Source: Burkholderia sp. FERM BP-3421 (lineage in GTDB: Bacteria; Pseudomonadota; Gammaproteobacteria; Burkholderiales; Burkholderiaceae). From it: DNA of 64,000 nucleotides. The position numbers and the translations under genes are program-made. A model generated the notes under the pieces. The model searched no databases and was not told the DNA's origin. It was given only the letters and a program-made list of their open reading frames with translations. Below, piece after piece: positions 8,047 through 16,977 of the stretch. Numbering within the stretch: position 1 is the first letter of the stretch; each line of letters opens with the position of its first letter. The stretch is taken from positions 682,001 to 746,000 of the forward strand of contig NZ_CP117782.1 in NCBI RefSeq assembly GCF_028657905.1, in the 5' to 3' direction.

Positions 8047-9912
8047 ATGGAAAGAATTAGTGTAGCCATTGTGGGAATGGGTCAGCGCGGGCTGACGCTC
8101 CTCGAACGATTGCACGCCGTGCTTTCGCAGCGCGAACTGGATGTCGGTATTGACCTGCATCTGATCGATCCATCCACGCCAGGTCAGGGCATTCACGAAT
8201 GGAGCCAGCCGGATCATTTGCTGGTCAACACCATCGCCGCGCAGATCACGATGTATTGCGACGAGTCCGTCACGGATTCCGGCCCGGTGCTGCCCGGCCC
8301 GTCCTTTCTCGAGTGGGCGCTCGATCGCGGCTACAAGAAACTGGATGGCCGCTACGTCGTGTCGGACGAGGGCGAACCGGTGGACGAGAACATGTATCTG
8401 CCGCGCGCCGTGCTGGGCGAGTACCTGACCTGGGTATACGACCGCCTGCTCGACAGCCTCCCCGACTACGTGAACGTGATCAACCATCGCCGCAACGTCG
8501 TGAACATCGTGTCGATCGATGCGCAGCGGATCGAGGTGCATCTCGACGGCGATTTCCGGATCGACGCGAACTACGTGTTCATGACGATGGGCCACAGCCT
8601 CGGCGGCAAGGACGCGTTCGACCACAAGTTCGACCGCTGGGTCGAGCAGGGCAAGGCGGGCAACAGCCATCTCGCCTATTTCAAGTCGCCGTATCCGATC
8701 ACCTCGCTCAATGCGATCAGCGCGCAGGCGCGCGTGGCGATCTGCGGCACGGGCCTGACGGCGGCGGATGCCATCTCGGCGCTGACCATCGGCCTCGGCG
8801 GCCGCTTCGAGAAGGTGTCGTTCGACCGCTATCGCTACATCGCCTGCGGACGCGAGCCGAAGCTCACCGTGTTCTCGCGCCAGGGCCTGCCGGCGGGCGG
8901 CCGCGCGGTGAACCAGAAGGGCACCTACGGCCAGTACAAGGCGAAATTCTTCACACGCGATTTCGTCGACGTCTGCCGCGCGAAGAACCGCCGCGAGCGC
9001 GGCAACGAGCAGCTCGATTTCGATCGCGATCTGTGGCCGACGCTGAGAAAGGAAATGGCCTATGTGTATTCGCGTTCGGTGACGGGCGTCTGGGCCGATC
9101 CCGAGACCTATGTGCCGGAGCCCGACATCGAAGCGGCGGTCGACCTGCTGATGCTGCCCGCCGCCAATTTGACGTTCGTCGATCAGGAGGCCTATCGAAA
9201 GTACGTGCGCGGCCACCTGACCGAAGACATCGCCGACTGCTTCGGCGGCAACGTCGACAACCCGCGCAAGGCCTCGGCCGACATCCTGCGCGACATCCGC
9301 GACAACATCCGGCACGCCGTCGACTACTGCCGGCTCACGCCCGAATCGCACCGCCGCTTCCTGTCGTACTGGTGCTCGATCAGCAACCGCATCGCGAGCG
9401 GGCCGCCGAAGGAACGCAACATGGAGATGCTGGCGCTGATGGACGCGGGCGTGCTGTCCTTCTTCGGTCCCAAGCCGGAGCTGGGCTACGACGAGGACGA
9501 GCAGTGCTTCACGTTGTCGACCGACCGCTTCGAGACGCCGGCCCGCGAATCGTTCGACGTGCTGATCCGCGCCAAGGTCGACCTGTTCGAGCCCGAGACG
9601 AGCCCGTCGCCGCTGGTGCGGAACATGCTCGCGTCCGGCGCCATCACGCCGTTCCGCAACGGTGAATTCAGCCCGAGCGGCATCGAGATCACGGCGGGCG
9701 TCAACGTGATCAACCGCGACGGCGCGGTGATCCCGAACCTGTGGGCGCTCGGCTACGTGGTGGAAGGCGCGCATTTCTACACCTACGTGCTGCCGCGCCC
9801 GTTTTCCAATTCGCGCGGCCTGCAGGACGCGGGCAAGGCCTGCATGGCGATGGCCGACGACATCGAGGCGCGCTGCGAAGCAGAGCAGGCGCTCAACGCT
9901 GAAGCTGTCTGA
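8047..9912 (+). CDS. FAD/NAD(P)-binding flavoprotein, possible monooxygenase
   Basis: A 621-residue protein with an N-terminal dinucleotide-binding fingerprint (VAIVGMGQRG, residues 6-15) and a second Rossmann-type glycine motif near residues 229-240 (AICGTGLTAADAI). This two-site layout is that of FAD- and NAD(P)H-dependent oxidoreductases of the 'FAD-NAD(P)-binding' group, which includes N-hydroxylase relatives. There is no signal peptide or membrane segment. The substrate is not recognisable. It is the first gene of an operon with short gaps (15 bases to the hydrolase), and a weak purine-rich sequence (GGGAAC) precedes the ATG. It probably oxygenates or oxidises the operon's substrate as an early step; this is inferred from class and position only. 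Confidence 0.75.
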   Translation: MERISVAIVGMGQRGLTLLERLHAVLSQRELDVGIDLHLIDPSTPGQGIHEWSQPDHLLVNTIAAQITMYCDESVTDSGPVLPGPSFLEWALDRGYKKLDGRYVVSDEGEPVDENMYLPRAVLGEYLTWVYDRLLDSLPDYVNVINHRRNVVNIVSIDAQRIEVHLDGDFRIDANYVFMTMGHSLGGKDAFDHKFDRWVEQGKAGNSHLAYFKSPYPITSLNAISAQARVAICGTGLTAADAISALTIGLGGRFEKVSFDRYRYIACGREPKLTVFSRQGLPAGGRAVNQKGTYGQYKAKFFTRDFVDVCRAKNRRERGNEQLDFDRDLWPTLRKEMAYVYSRSVTGVWADPETYVPEPDIEAAVDLLMLPAANLTFVDQEAYRKYVRGHLTEDIADCFGGNVDNPRKASADILRDIRDNIRHAVDYCRLTPESHRRFLSYWCSISNRIASGPPKERNMEMLALMDAGVLSFFGPKPELGYDEDEQCFTLSTDRFETPARESFDVLIRAKVDLFEPETSPSPLVRNMLASGAITPFRNGEFSPSGIEITAGVNVINRDGAVIPNLWALGYVVEGAHFYTYVLPRPFSNSRGLQDAGKACMAMADDIEARCEAEQALNAEAV

Positions 9913-9927
9913 GAGGAGACCGGAACC

Positions 9928-10752
9928 ATGAATCGACGCAATTTCAACAGCGGGGCGATCGGCCTCGCGCTGGGCGCGCTCGCGGCCCGTTCCGCGCAGG
10001 CGCAGGATGCGTCCGCCAAGCTCCCCGCGGCCGCGCCGGGCGGAGCCAAGACCTTCGTGCTCGTGCATGGCGCGTGGTACGGCGGCTGGTGCTGGAAGAA
10101 GGTCGCGCAGAAGCTGCGCGCGGCCGGGCACAACGTATCCACGCCGACCTGCCCCGGGGTGGGCGAGGCGAAGCATCTGCTGTCGAAGGACATCACGCTC
10201 ACCACCCACATCACGAGCATCGTCAACCATATCCAGTACGAAGGCCTGAGCGACGTGGTGCTGGTCGGCAGCGGATTTTCCGGCCTGATCATCAGCGGCG
10301 TGGCCGACCGGATCCCGCAGGCGCTGCGCACGCTCGTCTACCTCGATGCGCTCGTCGTGCCGAACGGAATGTCCGCGTTCGACGCGCAGCCGGCCGAGAT
10401 CACCCGCAAGCGGCTGGAGCAGGTGGCGCGCGAAGGCAACGGTATCGCGATCCCGACGCCGCCGCTCAGCACCTACGACATCGTCTCGGAGGCGGACAAG
10501 GCCTGGGTCGGATCGTTGCTGACGCCGCATCCGGTCGGCCCCTATCAGGAGAAGTTCTTCCTGAAGCACCCGATCGGCAACGGCGTGCCGCGCATCTACG
10601 TCGATTGCGTCGCCCATTCGTTCGCGCCGCTCGCGAAGCTCAAGAAGGACATCCGCGCGCAGCCGGGCTGGATCTGGCGCGAGCTCGACGCGCGGCACGA
10701 CCCGATGGTGACCGAGCCGGAACTCCTCAACGAATTCCTGCAATCCATCTAG
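9928..10752 (+). CDS. Tat-exported alpha/beta-hydrolase homologue lacking usual Ser nucleophile
   Basis: A 274-residue alpha/beta-hydrolase of the plant methylesterase/hydroxynitrile-lyase-like group: LVHGAWYGGWCWKKV near residue 50 is the group's oxyanion-loop signature. The N-terminus (RRNF, then a weakly hydrophobic stretch ending in AQAQ) looks like a twin-arginine signal peptide with cleavage near residue 28, so the enzyme would be periplasmic. The nucleophile elbow, normally GHSFGG, reads GSGFSG here (VLVGSGFSGL), so the serine position aligns with Gly. The late His is retained in ARHDPMVTEPELL. It may therefore use the shifted Ser, be a lyase or binding protein, or be inactive. It is translated 15 bases after the flavoprotein, with GAGAGGAGA before the ATG. 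Confidence 0.78.
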   Translation: MNRRNFNSGAIGLALGALAARSAQAQDASAKLPAAAPGGAKTFVLVHGAWYGGWCWKKVAQKLRAAGHNVSTPTCPGVGEAKHLLSKDITLTTHITSIVNHIQYEGLSDVVLVGSGFSGLIISGVADRIPQALRTLVYLDALVVPNGMSAFDAQPAEITRKRLEQVAREGNGIAIPTPPLSTYDIVSEADKAWVGSLLTPHPVGPYQEKFFLKHPIGNGVPRIYVDCVAHSFAPLAKLKKDIRAQPGWIWRELDARHDPMVTEPELLNEFLQSI

Positions 10753-10772
10753 GACGATAAGGAGAAGACACC

Positions 10773-12095
10773 ATGTTGAATGGATGGCAGAAGGCCAGCG
10801 CGCTGATGCTGAGTTCGCTGCTGCTGCTGGCGGCGACGACGTTCTCGGCCGCGCTGCCCAAGCTCGCGTCGAGCGTCGGCGTGGTCGCGTGCATTCCGCT
10901 CGCGATCCTGTGCCTGTCGAAGGAGAGCCGCAAGAAGCAGACGCTGTGGTACGCGGTGGGCATCTTCGTGATCTGCCTGCCGCTGCTCGGCAGCGTCGTC
11001 GACGCGCCGCAGCTGCTCGCGGCGATGGGGCGCTTCTCGCCGGTGATGGCGCTGCTCGTCGGCGTGTCGCTGTTCCGGCACAGCCTGACGCGCTCGGGGC
11101 TCGCCGCGTTCGTGAGCAGCCGCCTGATCACGCCGCCCGATGGCGCGCGGAACTCGGTGCGGGTGGCGCTCGCGACGATGGCGCTCACGCTGTTCACGAG
11201 CCAGGGCGCGATCTCGATGATGGGCGCCGTGTGCGGGCCGCAGGTGAAGAACCGCCAGGGCATCGCGCGGATCACGATGCGCGCGTTGTGCGCATCGATG
11301 TTCATCCTGCCGACCACGGTCGCGTCGGCGTCGATCGCCGCCGCGATCCCGCACCTCGATACCGGCGCGGTGCTGCTGCTCGGCATGCCGCTCGCGCTGT
11401 TCGTGGTGGCGGGGGCGATGACGCCGCGTCTCGAGATCGACACGGGCGCCGCCAAGGCGCGCGAAGTCGACAAGCTCAAGCCGCTCGTGCTCGCGGCGAT
11501 GGTGGCGGGGTTCGGCGCGATCTGCTACGTGGCCACCGGCAAGCTGACCTGGTCATTCGCGTTCGCGATGATCGCGGGCTACGCGTTCGAGCTGCTGGTG
11601 CTGTCGGGCAAGGCGGGGGCGGTGACGAAGGAAGCGCCGAAGAGCATCGACGGCATCGCGCCCGAGCTGCTGCTGCTCGCGGCGTCGAGCCTGCTGATCT
11701 TCACGATCCAGCACGTCGACCTCGCCGCGTACCTGCCGCAGGCCGTGCGTGCGCCGCTCGGCAATCCCTACGCGGTGGGCGTGCTGCTGATCGCCGTGCT
11801 GCCCGCGATCACGATGCTGGGCGTGCATCCGATGATCCTGTTCGGCATTTTCTTCCCGCTCGTGGATGCCACCGTGCTCGGGCCGACCTACGTGCAGTAC
11901 CTCGCGTGGACGTCGATGTTCGTGATGTCGAACCTGCTGTCGCCCGTGTCGATCTGCTCGATCCTCGCCGCCACCAGTCTGCAGATGTCGAGCCGCGAGA
12001 CCAGCTTCGTGTCGAACGGTCGCTTCTGCGCGCTCGGCATGGTGCTCGCCTATGTCTACGTGCTCGGGCTGCTGGCGCTGAGCCCGCATGGCTGA
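10773..12095 (+). CDS. Multi-pass membrane transporter, ion-transporter-like
   Basis: A 440-residue, strongly hydrophobic protein with about ten to twelve membrane segments and short polar loops, in the size range of secondary carriers. The repeated pattern of two halves, each with a small-residue-rich loop (FTSQGAISMMG; LLSPVSICSILA), recalls the ion-transporter (CitM/ArsB/DUF401-like) superfamily, but I cannot name the substrate. It lies in the inner membrane. It sits in the operon 20 bases after the exported hydrolase (GGAGAAG ribosome-binding site before the ATG) and is the obvious importer or exporter for the pathway substrate. A 72-base gap with a hairpin follows before the next gene. 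Confidence 0.75.
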   Translation: MLNGWQKASALMLSSLLLLAATTFSAALPKLASSVGVVACIPLAILCLSKESRKKQTLWYAVGIFVICLPLLGSVVDAPQLLAAMGRFSPVMALLVGVSLFRHSLTRSGLAAFVSSRLITPPDGARNSVRVALATMALTLFTSQGAISMMGAVCGPQVKNRQGIARITMRALCASMFILPTTVASASIAAAIPHLDTGAVLLLGMPLALFVVAGAMTPRLEIDTGAAKAREVDKLKPLVLAAMVAGFGAICYVATGKLTWSFAFAMIAGYAFELLVLSGKAGAVTKEAPKSIDGIAPELLLLAASSLLIFTIQHVDLAAYLPQAVRAPLGNPYAVGVLLIAVLPAITMLGVHPMILFGIFFPLVDATVLGPTYVQYLAWTSMFVMSNLLSPVSICSILAATSLQMSSRETSFVSNGRFCALGMVLAYVYVLGLLALSPHG

Positions 12096-12115
12096 GGCCC
12101 GGCCGCGACCGTATC

Positions 12116-12134
12116 GGATGCGCGGCGCGCATCC
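12116..12134 (+). other. Intercistronic hairpin
   Basis: Eight-base perfect inverted repeat (GGATGCGC at 12116-12123, GCGCATCC at 12127-12134) with a 3-base loop, in the 72-base gap between the transporter and oxidase genes. There is no T-tract, so it is more likely a processing or stability element than a terminator. Confidence 0.35.
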
Positions 12135-12167
12135 CTGACCCTTACCGACATTCCATCGGATACCACC

Positions 12168-14027
12168 ATGAAAATACTGTTGTTAGATGTGCTGGACCAG
12201 CCGCTGCAGGACGCGCTGCTCGCCGACAACGTGATCTACCGTCCGGACCTGCTGCACAAGAGCCAGGACATGCTCGCGCGCACCCTGATCGAAGGCGGCG
12301 TCGACGCGCTGATCTCGAGCGATCCGGTGCCGCGCAAGGCGATCGACGAATGGGCCGCGGCGAGCGCGGCGCCCGTCCACGTCGTGCGCGTCGTGATCCC
12401 CGATCCGAATGCGCAGGATCTGCTCGACTACGCGCCGTCGGGCGAGATCGAGGCCGGCAACAGCATGACCTTGCAGGCGGTCGGGAAGTCGCTCGGCGAC
12501 GCGTACGTCAACGCTTTTGAGCTGCTCGAAGCCCGCTGGGTGCGCCACGCGCTGCGCAGCCGCGCCGAGCGCGACGAGGCGGCCGCGCCCGAGACGATCG
12601 TCGGCCGCACCACGGTGCTGCTGGTCGGCGCGGGGCTCGTCAATCTCGTGACCGGATTCCGCCTGCAGCAGGAGGGCTATGCGGTGCACTTCGTCGATGC
12701 GCGCCCGGACCCGGGCGCGGCGCATCCGTGGACGGCCTACGGCTGCACCCACGGCGGCGACGACGCGCGCATGTTCACCTTGTCGGAGATGGACAACTAC
12801 AACGACCGGCAGGTGTCGCTGACGATGAACAACCTGTTCCGGCGCAGCGTGACCGAGCTGGGCTGGAACGTGCACTGGAAGGAGACGCTGTCCGACCACG
12901 AGATGCGCTGGGTGCGCGAGTTCGAGGGGATCCCGGTCTGGCTCGCCGACAAGTACAACGAGGACATCTTCGCGTTGTCGCGCGCGAGCCATCCGCGCTG
13001 GACCCGCTGGATCGACGACGACCCGGACCTGTTCTCGGCCTCGCTGCTGTGCGAGGGGATCCTGCGGCTCTATTCGGACGACGCTCAGTTCGCGGGCGCG
13101 GTGCGACGCCAGAACCGCATCGGCGCGACGCGCCAGGTGCTGACGCCGCAGGAGGTCGCGCAGCGGCATCCGGCGCTGGCCGACGCCGTGCGGGGCGGCC
13201 ATATCGCAGGCGGCATCCACGTGGTCGGCTTCACGGTCAACGCGCACAAGTTCGTGCGGGGGCTGCTGCAGCGTCTGCGCGCGGGCGGCGCGGAGTTCAC
13301 CTGGGGCTGCGCCGCGCAGCGCCTGGAGCGCGACGCGGAGCAGCGCGTGTGCGGCGTGCGGATCGGCGACGACGTGCTGGAAGCCGACCACTACGTGCTG
13401 TCGACGGGCGCGTACGGCGATGCGCTGCTCGGCGGCACCGAGACGAAGGGCAAGATCCACGGCGTGCTGGGCGCGTGGCTGCGGATCCCGAACCTCGAAC
13501 CGGGGCTGCGCCATTCGCTGAAGCTCGCGCGCAAGGGGCACATCACCGAGGACGCGAACATCACGGTGGCGACCGACGAGCGCGGTCAGCCGATCCTCGT
13601 GATCGGCTCGGGCTACGGCCATACCGGCGTCGATCCGCGCAACATCGACCTCGCGCAGCTGCAGCAGATCTACCAGGGGCTGGTCGACACGGCGGCCAAG
13701 TATTTCCCGGCCTCGTACAGCGCGGCGACGGAGGCGGGCAACCTGCAGGACAGCTTCAAGTACTGCGTGCGGCCGTGGACCTCGTCGGGTCTCGGCGTGT
13801 TCGAGATCGTGCCGGGCGCGCGCGGCGGCCGCTGCGTGATCACGGGCGGGCACAACACGGGCGGCTTCGCGCAGGCGCCCGAGATTGCCCAGGCGGTGTT
13901 CGACGCGGTCGAGCGCCGCGAACACCCGATGCATTTCGCCTACCACCCGAACCGGCCCGGCGTGTTCCTGGGCGCTTCCGCGCCGGCGCAGCAGGCCGTC
14001 GCGCACCCGGAAGCCGCGCTCGGCTGA
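12168..14027 (+). CDS. DAO-family FAD oxidase with fused N-terminal hydroxyacid-dehydrogenase-like domain
   Basis: A 619-residue fusion. Residues ~1-130 (MKILLLDVLDQPLQDALL..., DALISSDPVP) resemble the N-terminal half of D-2-hydroxyacid dehydrogenases but lack their NAD-binding core. From about residue 148 a DAO-type flavoprotein begins (VLLVGAGLVNLVTGF as FAD fingerprint, then the 'VDARPDPG' strand end), ending with the family's C-terminal dinucleotide segment GGHNTGGFAQAP. DAO enzymes oxidise D-amino acids, sarcosine, glycine or similar amines. The segment 'TAYGCTHGGDDARMFT' replaces the usual substrate-loop sequence, so specificity cannot be read. The neighbouring PurU would fit an N-demethylating oxidase that feeds one-carbon units, but this is inference. 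It is cytoplasmic, with no signal peptide. Confidence 0.8.
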   Translation: MKILLLDVLDQPLQDALLADNVIYRPDLLHKSQDMLARTLIEGGVDALISSDPVPRKAIDEWAAASAAPVHVVRVVIPDPNAQDLLDYAPSGEIEAGNSMTLQAVGKSLGDAYVNAFELLEARWVRHALRSRAERDEAAAPETIVGRTTVLLVGAGLVNLVTGFRLQQEGYAVHFVDARPDPGAAHPWTAYGCTHGGDDARMFTLSEMDNYNDRQVSLTMNNLFRRSVTELGWNVHWKETLSDHEMRWVREFEGIPVWLADKYNEDIFALSRASHPRWTRWIDDDPDLFSASLLCEGILRLYSDDAQFAGAVRRQNRIGATRQVLTPQEVAQRHPALADAVRGGHIAGGIHVVGFTVNAHKFVRGLLQRLRAGGAEFTWGCAAQRLERDAEQRVCGVRIGDDVLEADHYVLSTGAYGDALLGGTETKGKIHGVLGAWLRIPNLEPGLRHSLKLARKGHITEDANITVATDERGQPILVIGSGYGHTGVDPRNIDLAQLQQIYQGLVDTAAKYFPASYSAATEAGNLQDSFKYCVRPWTSSGLGVFEIVPGARGGRCVITGGHNTGGFAQAPEIAQAVFDAVERREHPMHFAYHPNRPGVFLGASAPAQQAVAHPEAALG

Positions 14028-14033
14028 CGGCAG

Positions 14034-14067
14034 GGCGCGCGGGCCGCGTTCCGGCCGCCCGCGCGCC
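14034..14067 (+). other. Intercistronic hairpin
   Basis: Eleven-base perfect inverted repeat (GGCGCGCGGGC at 14034-14044, GCCCGCGCGCC at 14057-14067) with a 12-base loop, between the DAO and gamma-glutamyltransferase genes. No T-tract follows. A second hairpin lies before the DAO gene, so this gene is bracketed by structures. Confidence 0.4.
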
Positions 14068-14099
14068 GTCTCATATCCATTCATCAGGACTGGCAGACC

Positions 14100-15824
14100 A
14101 TGAAGATCAGCAATGAAAACCCCACCCGGCACGAACCGGAGCAGGACGCGCGCTCGCGTGATGCGGCCGAGGAATCGCGGCGCATCATGCGCAAGCTGCA
14201 GCAGGAACCCGGTGCGCGCGCGCCGCAGGTGCTGAAGGCGGGCGCGGTGGCCGCGCCGGACCTGTACAGCGCGAACGAGGCCGAGGCGGTGCTGGCCGAG
14301 GGCGGCAACGCGGTCGACGCGGCGGTCGCGGCCGCGTTCGTGCTGGCCGTCACCTATCCGGAGGCGGGCAACCTCGGCGGCGGCGGCTTCATGACCATTT
14401 TCCACGACGGCATCCCGTACTTCCTCGACTACCGCGAATGCGCGCCGGAGAACGCGCGGCGCGACATGTACCTCGACGAGGCCGGCGAGGTGGTGCCGGG
14501 CAAGGGCGTGGTCGGCCGCCACTCGGTCGCGGTGCCGGGCACCGTGCGCGGGCTGTGGGATGCGCACCGCCGCTTCGGCTCGCTGCCGTGGCGGCGTCTC
14601 GTGGAGCCCGCGATCCGCTACGCGCGGCAGGGCTTCATCGTGCATCGCCAGCTGATCGAGCGGCGCGACGTGATGCTCGACGATTTCGAGGGCAAGACGA
14701 ACTTCAAGCACTACTTCGGCAAGATGGAGGAGGGCGGCGTATTCCGCCAGCCGGAGCTGGGCACGACGCTCGAACGGATCGCCCGCTTCGGGGTCGGCGA
14801 GTTCTATCTGGGCGCGACGGCGGAGCTGCTCGTGCGCCAGCTGTCCGGCCAGGACGTGCCGATCACCAAGGACGACCTGCGCCACTACCGCACGATCTGG
14901 CGCAAGCCGCTCGTCGGGCGCTGGAACGGCTACGAGGTCGTGACCGCGCCGCCGCCCAGCTCGGGCGGGATCGGGCTGCTTCAACTGCTCAAGATGCGGG
15001 ACGAGCTGGACGGCGCGTTCGCGGGCGTCGAGCACAACTCGACGCAGTACGTGCATCTGTTCTCGGAGATGATGAAGCGGGTGTTCGCCGATCGCGCCGA
15101 ATACCTCGGCGATCCGGGCTTCCAGATCATGCCGGTCGACGCGCTGCTCGACCCCGCCTACCTGCGCCGGCGCGCGGCGGAGATCGACCTCGCGGTGCCG
15201 ACCCGGATGGAGGCCGTGCGCCCGGGGCTCGGGGAGAGCGACGAGACCACCCATTACTCGATCGTCGACAAGTTCGGCAACGCGGTGTCCAACACCTACA
15301 CGCTGAATTCGAAGTTCGGCAGCGGCGTGGTGGTGGAGGGCGCGGGCTTCCTGCTCAACAACGACATGGACGACTTCTCGGCGAAGCCGGGCGCGACCAA
15401 CCGCTTCGGCCTCGTCGGCGCCGACGCCAACGCGATCGCGCCGGGCAAGCGCATGCTGTCGTCGATGACGCCCACGATCCTGACCCGGGACGGCCGGGTG
15501 GCGTTCGTGATCGGCACGCCGGGCGGCTCGCGGATCTTCGGCTCGATCTTCCAGGTGCTGAACAACGTGCACGCGTTCGACATGCCGCTCGCGAAAGCGG
15601 TCGCGAAGATGCGCGTCCACCATCAGCTGCTGCCCGTCAACACCGTGTACTGGGAACCCTATGCGCCGATCGAGGGCGCGCTCGCCGAAGAATTGATCGC
15701 GCGCGGCTACAACCTCCAGCCGCGCTTCACGAACGGCGACATCCAGGTGATCCGCGTCGCCGGCGACATGCCGGAGGCGGCGTCCGATCCGCGCGCGCGC
15801 GGCACGGTGCGGCTCGTCAACTAA
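14100..15824 (+). CDS. Gamma-glutamyltransferase without signal peptide
   Basis: A 574-residue gamma-glutamyltranspeptidase/acylase. The autoprocessing site is the DETTHYS motif, with the new N-terminal nucleophile Thr near residue 383. Flanking family motifs are present: NLGGGGFM (~residue 95), PPPSSGG and the oxyanion-side NNDMDDF. Members of the family split gamma-glutamyl amides or act as acylases after self-cleavage into two subunits. Most bacterial members are periplasmic, but here the N-terminus (MKISNENPTRHEPEQD) is polar and charged with no signal peptide, so a cytoplasmic role on a pathway intermediate is likely. It is translated in the operon after a 72-base hairpin-containing gap, with a 21-base gap to the aminotransferase. 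Confidence 0.9.
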   Translation: MKISNENPTRHEPEQDARSRDAAEESRRIMRKLQQEPGARAPQVLKAGAVAAPDLYSANEAEAVLAEGGNAVDAAVAAAFVLAVTYPEAGNLGGGGFMTIFHDGIPYFLDYRECAPENARRDMYLDEAGEVVPGKGVVGRHSVAVPGTVRGLWDAHRRFGSLPWRRLVEPAIRYARQGFIVHRQLIERRDVMLDDFEGKTNFKHYFGKMEEGGVFRQPELGTTLERIARFGVGEFYLGATAELLVRQLSGQDVPITKDDLRHYRTIWRKPLVGRWNGYEVVTAPPPSSGGIGLLQLLKMRDELDGAFAGVEHNSTQYVHLFSEMMKRVFADRAEYLGDPGFQIMPVDALLDPAYLRRRAAEIDLAVPTRMEAVRPGLGESDETTHYSIVDKFGNAVSNTYTLNSKFGSGVVVEGAGFLLNNDMDDFSAKPGATNRFGLVGADANAIAPGKRMLSSMTPTILTRDGRVAFVIGTPGGSRIFGSIFQVLNNVHAFDMPLAKAVAKMRVHHQLLPVNTVYWEPYAPIEGALAEELIARGYNLQPRFTNGDIQVIRVAGDMPEAASDPRARGTVRLVN

Positions 15825-15845
15825 TCCCCGTAGAGAGGACTTCCC

Positions 15846-16961
15846 ATGAAAACCATCGATCTGTCGCGCGGCGTGCCCGATCCCCAATCGTTTCCGGTCG
15901 ATTCGCTGCGCGCGATGGCGTCGAGCGCGCTCGCGCGCGACGCGAGCCGGATGTTGCAATACGGGCCGGCGTTCGGCTATCCGCCGCTGCGCGAATTCAT
16001 CGCGTCGTGGTTCGATTGCGCGATGTCGAACGTGCTGATCGGCCAGGGCTCGCTCGAACTGTTCAACTTCATCTGCGACGCGTACCTGCGGCCGGGCGAC
16101 GTGGTGTTCGTCGAGCGCCCGACCTATGACCGCGCGCTCACGACGCTGCGCCAGCACGGCGTCACGGTGGTCGGCATCGAGGTAGGAGACGAGGGCGTCC
16201 GGCTCGATGCGTTCGAGCGCGAGCTGCAGCGCCGCCGGCCGAAGCTGGTCTACCTGATTCCCGATTTCCAGAATCCGACCGGCGCGTGCATGAGCCTGGA
16301 GGCGCGGCAAACCATGATCCGCTGGGCGCGCGAATACCGTTTCCTGCTCGTCGAGGACGGGCCGTACGGCCTGCTGCGCTACCAGGGCGCGCCGCTGCCG
16401 TCGCTGCGCAGCCTCGCGCCGGACCTGACGCTGCATCTGAGCTCGTTCACGAAACTGATCAGCCCGGGCGTGCGCACGGGCTTCCTGGTCGCGCCCGAGG
16501 CGGTCGTGCAGCGCGTCGCGGGCGTCGCCGAGCGGCACTACATCACGCCCGGCGTGTTCGCTCAGGGCGTCGTCGCGGCCTGGTGCGAGAGCGGCCAGCT
16601 GCCGCCGCAGCTCGACCGCCTGCGCGCGCTCTACGGGCCGCGCCTCGAAACCTGCGTGCAGGCCATCGAGCGCTACCTGCCCGGACGGCTGTTCGTGCGG
16701 CCGGAGGGCGGCTTCTTCGCGTCGCTGAAGCTCGGCGCGCGCATCGACGAGCATTCGCTGCGCTCGGCCGCGCTCGAGGCGGGCCTGGTGCTGTCGTCGG
16801 GCAGCGCGTTCTTCGACGCGCACCCCGGCTACCAGTTCCTGCGCGTGCCGTTCTGCGCGCTGAGCGCCGCCGACCTCACCGAAGGCATTCGCCGGCTCGG
16901 TGACGTGGTGGACCACCTGAACATGGCGGCGCGCGGCAGCCACGCGCATGCCGCGCTCTGA
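15846..16961 (+). CDS. PLP-dependent aminotransferase, fold type I
   Basis: A 371-residue aminotransferase resembling the catalytic domain of MocR/2-aminoadipate-aminotransferase-like proteins but without a GntR DNA-binding domain. The PLP-binding Lys is near residue 203 in SSFTKLISPGVRTGF. Other motifs are IPDFQNPTG (substrate-carboxylate and PLP-phosphate region) and the Asp in LVEDGPYG. It would transfer an amino group between an amino acid and a 2-oxo acid; the substrate is unknown. It follows the gamma-glutamyltransferase by 21 bases with GAGAGGA before the ATG, and precedes purU by 16 bases, so it is clearly part of the operon. Confidence 0.88.
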   Translation: MKTIDLSRGVPDPQSFPVDSLRAMASSALARDASRMLQYGPAFGYPPLREFIASWFDCAMSNVLIGQGSLELFNFICDAYLRPGDVVFVERPTYDRALTTLRQHGVTVVGIEVGDEGVRLDAFERELQRRRPKLVYLIPDFQNPTGACMSLEARQTMIRWAREYRFLLVEDGPYGLLRYQGAPLPSLRSLAPDLTLHLSSFTKLISPGVRTGFLVAPEAVVQRVAGVAERHYITPGVFAQGVVAAWCESGQLPPQLDRLRALYGPRLETCVQAIERYLPGRLFVRPEGGFFASLKLGARIDEHSLRSAALEAGLVLSSGSAFFDAHPGYQFLRVPFCALSAADLTEGIRRLGDVVDHLNMAARGSHAHAAL

Positions 16962-16977
16962 CGAGGAGGAAGACGTC

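Noticed and set aside
8026..10743. Open frame of 905 codons on the minus strand
   Set aside because: Antisense shadow of the flavoprotein and hydrolase genes; composition typical of the third antisense frame in GC-rich DNA.
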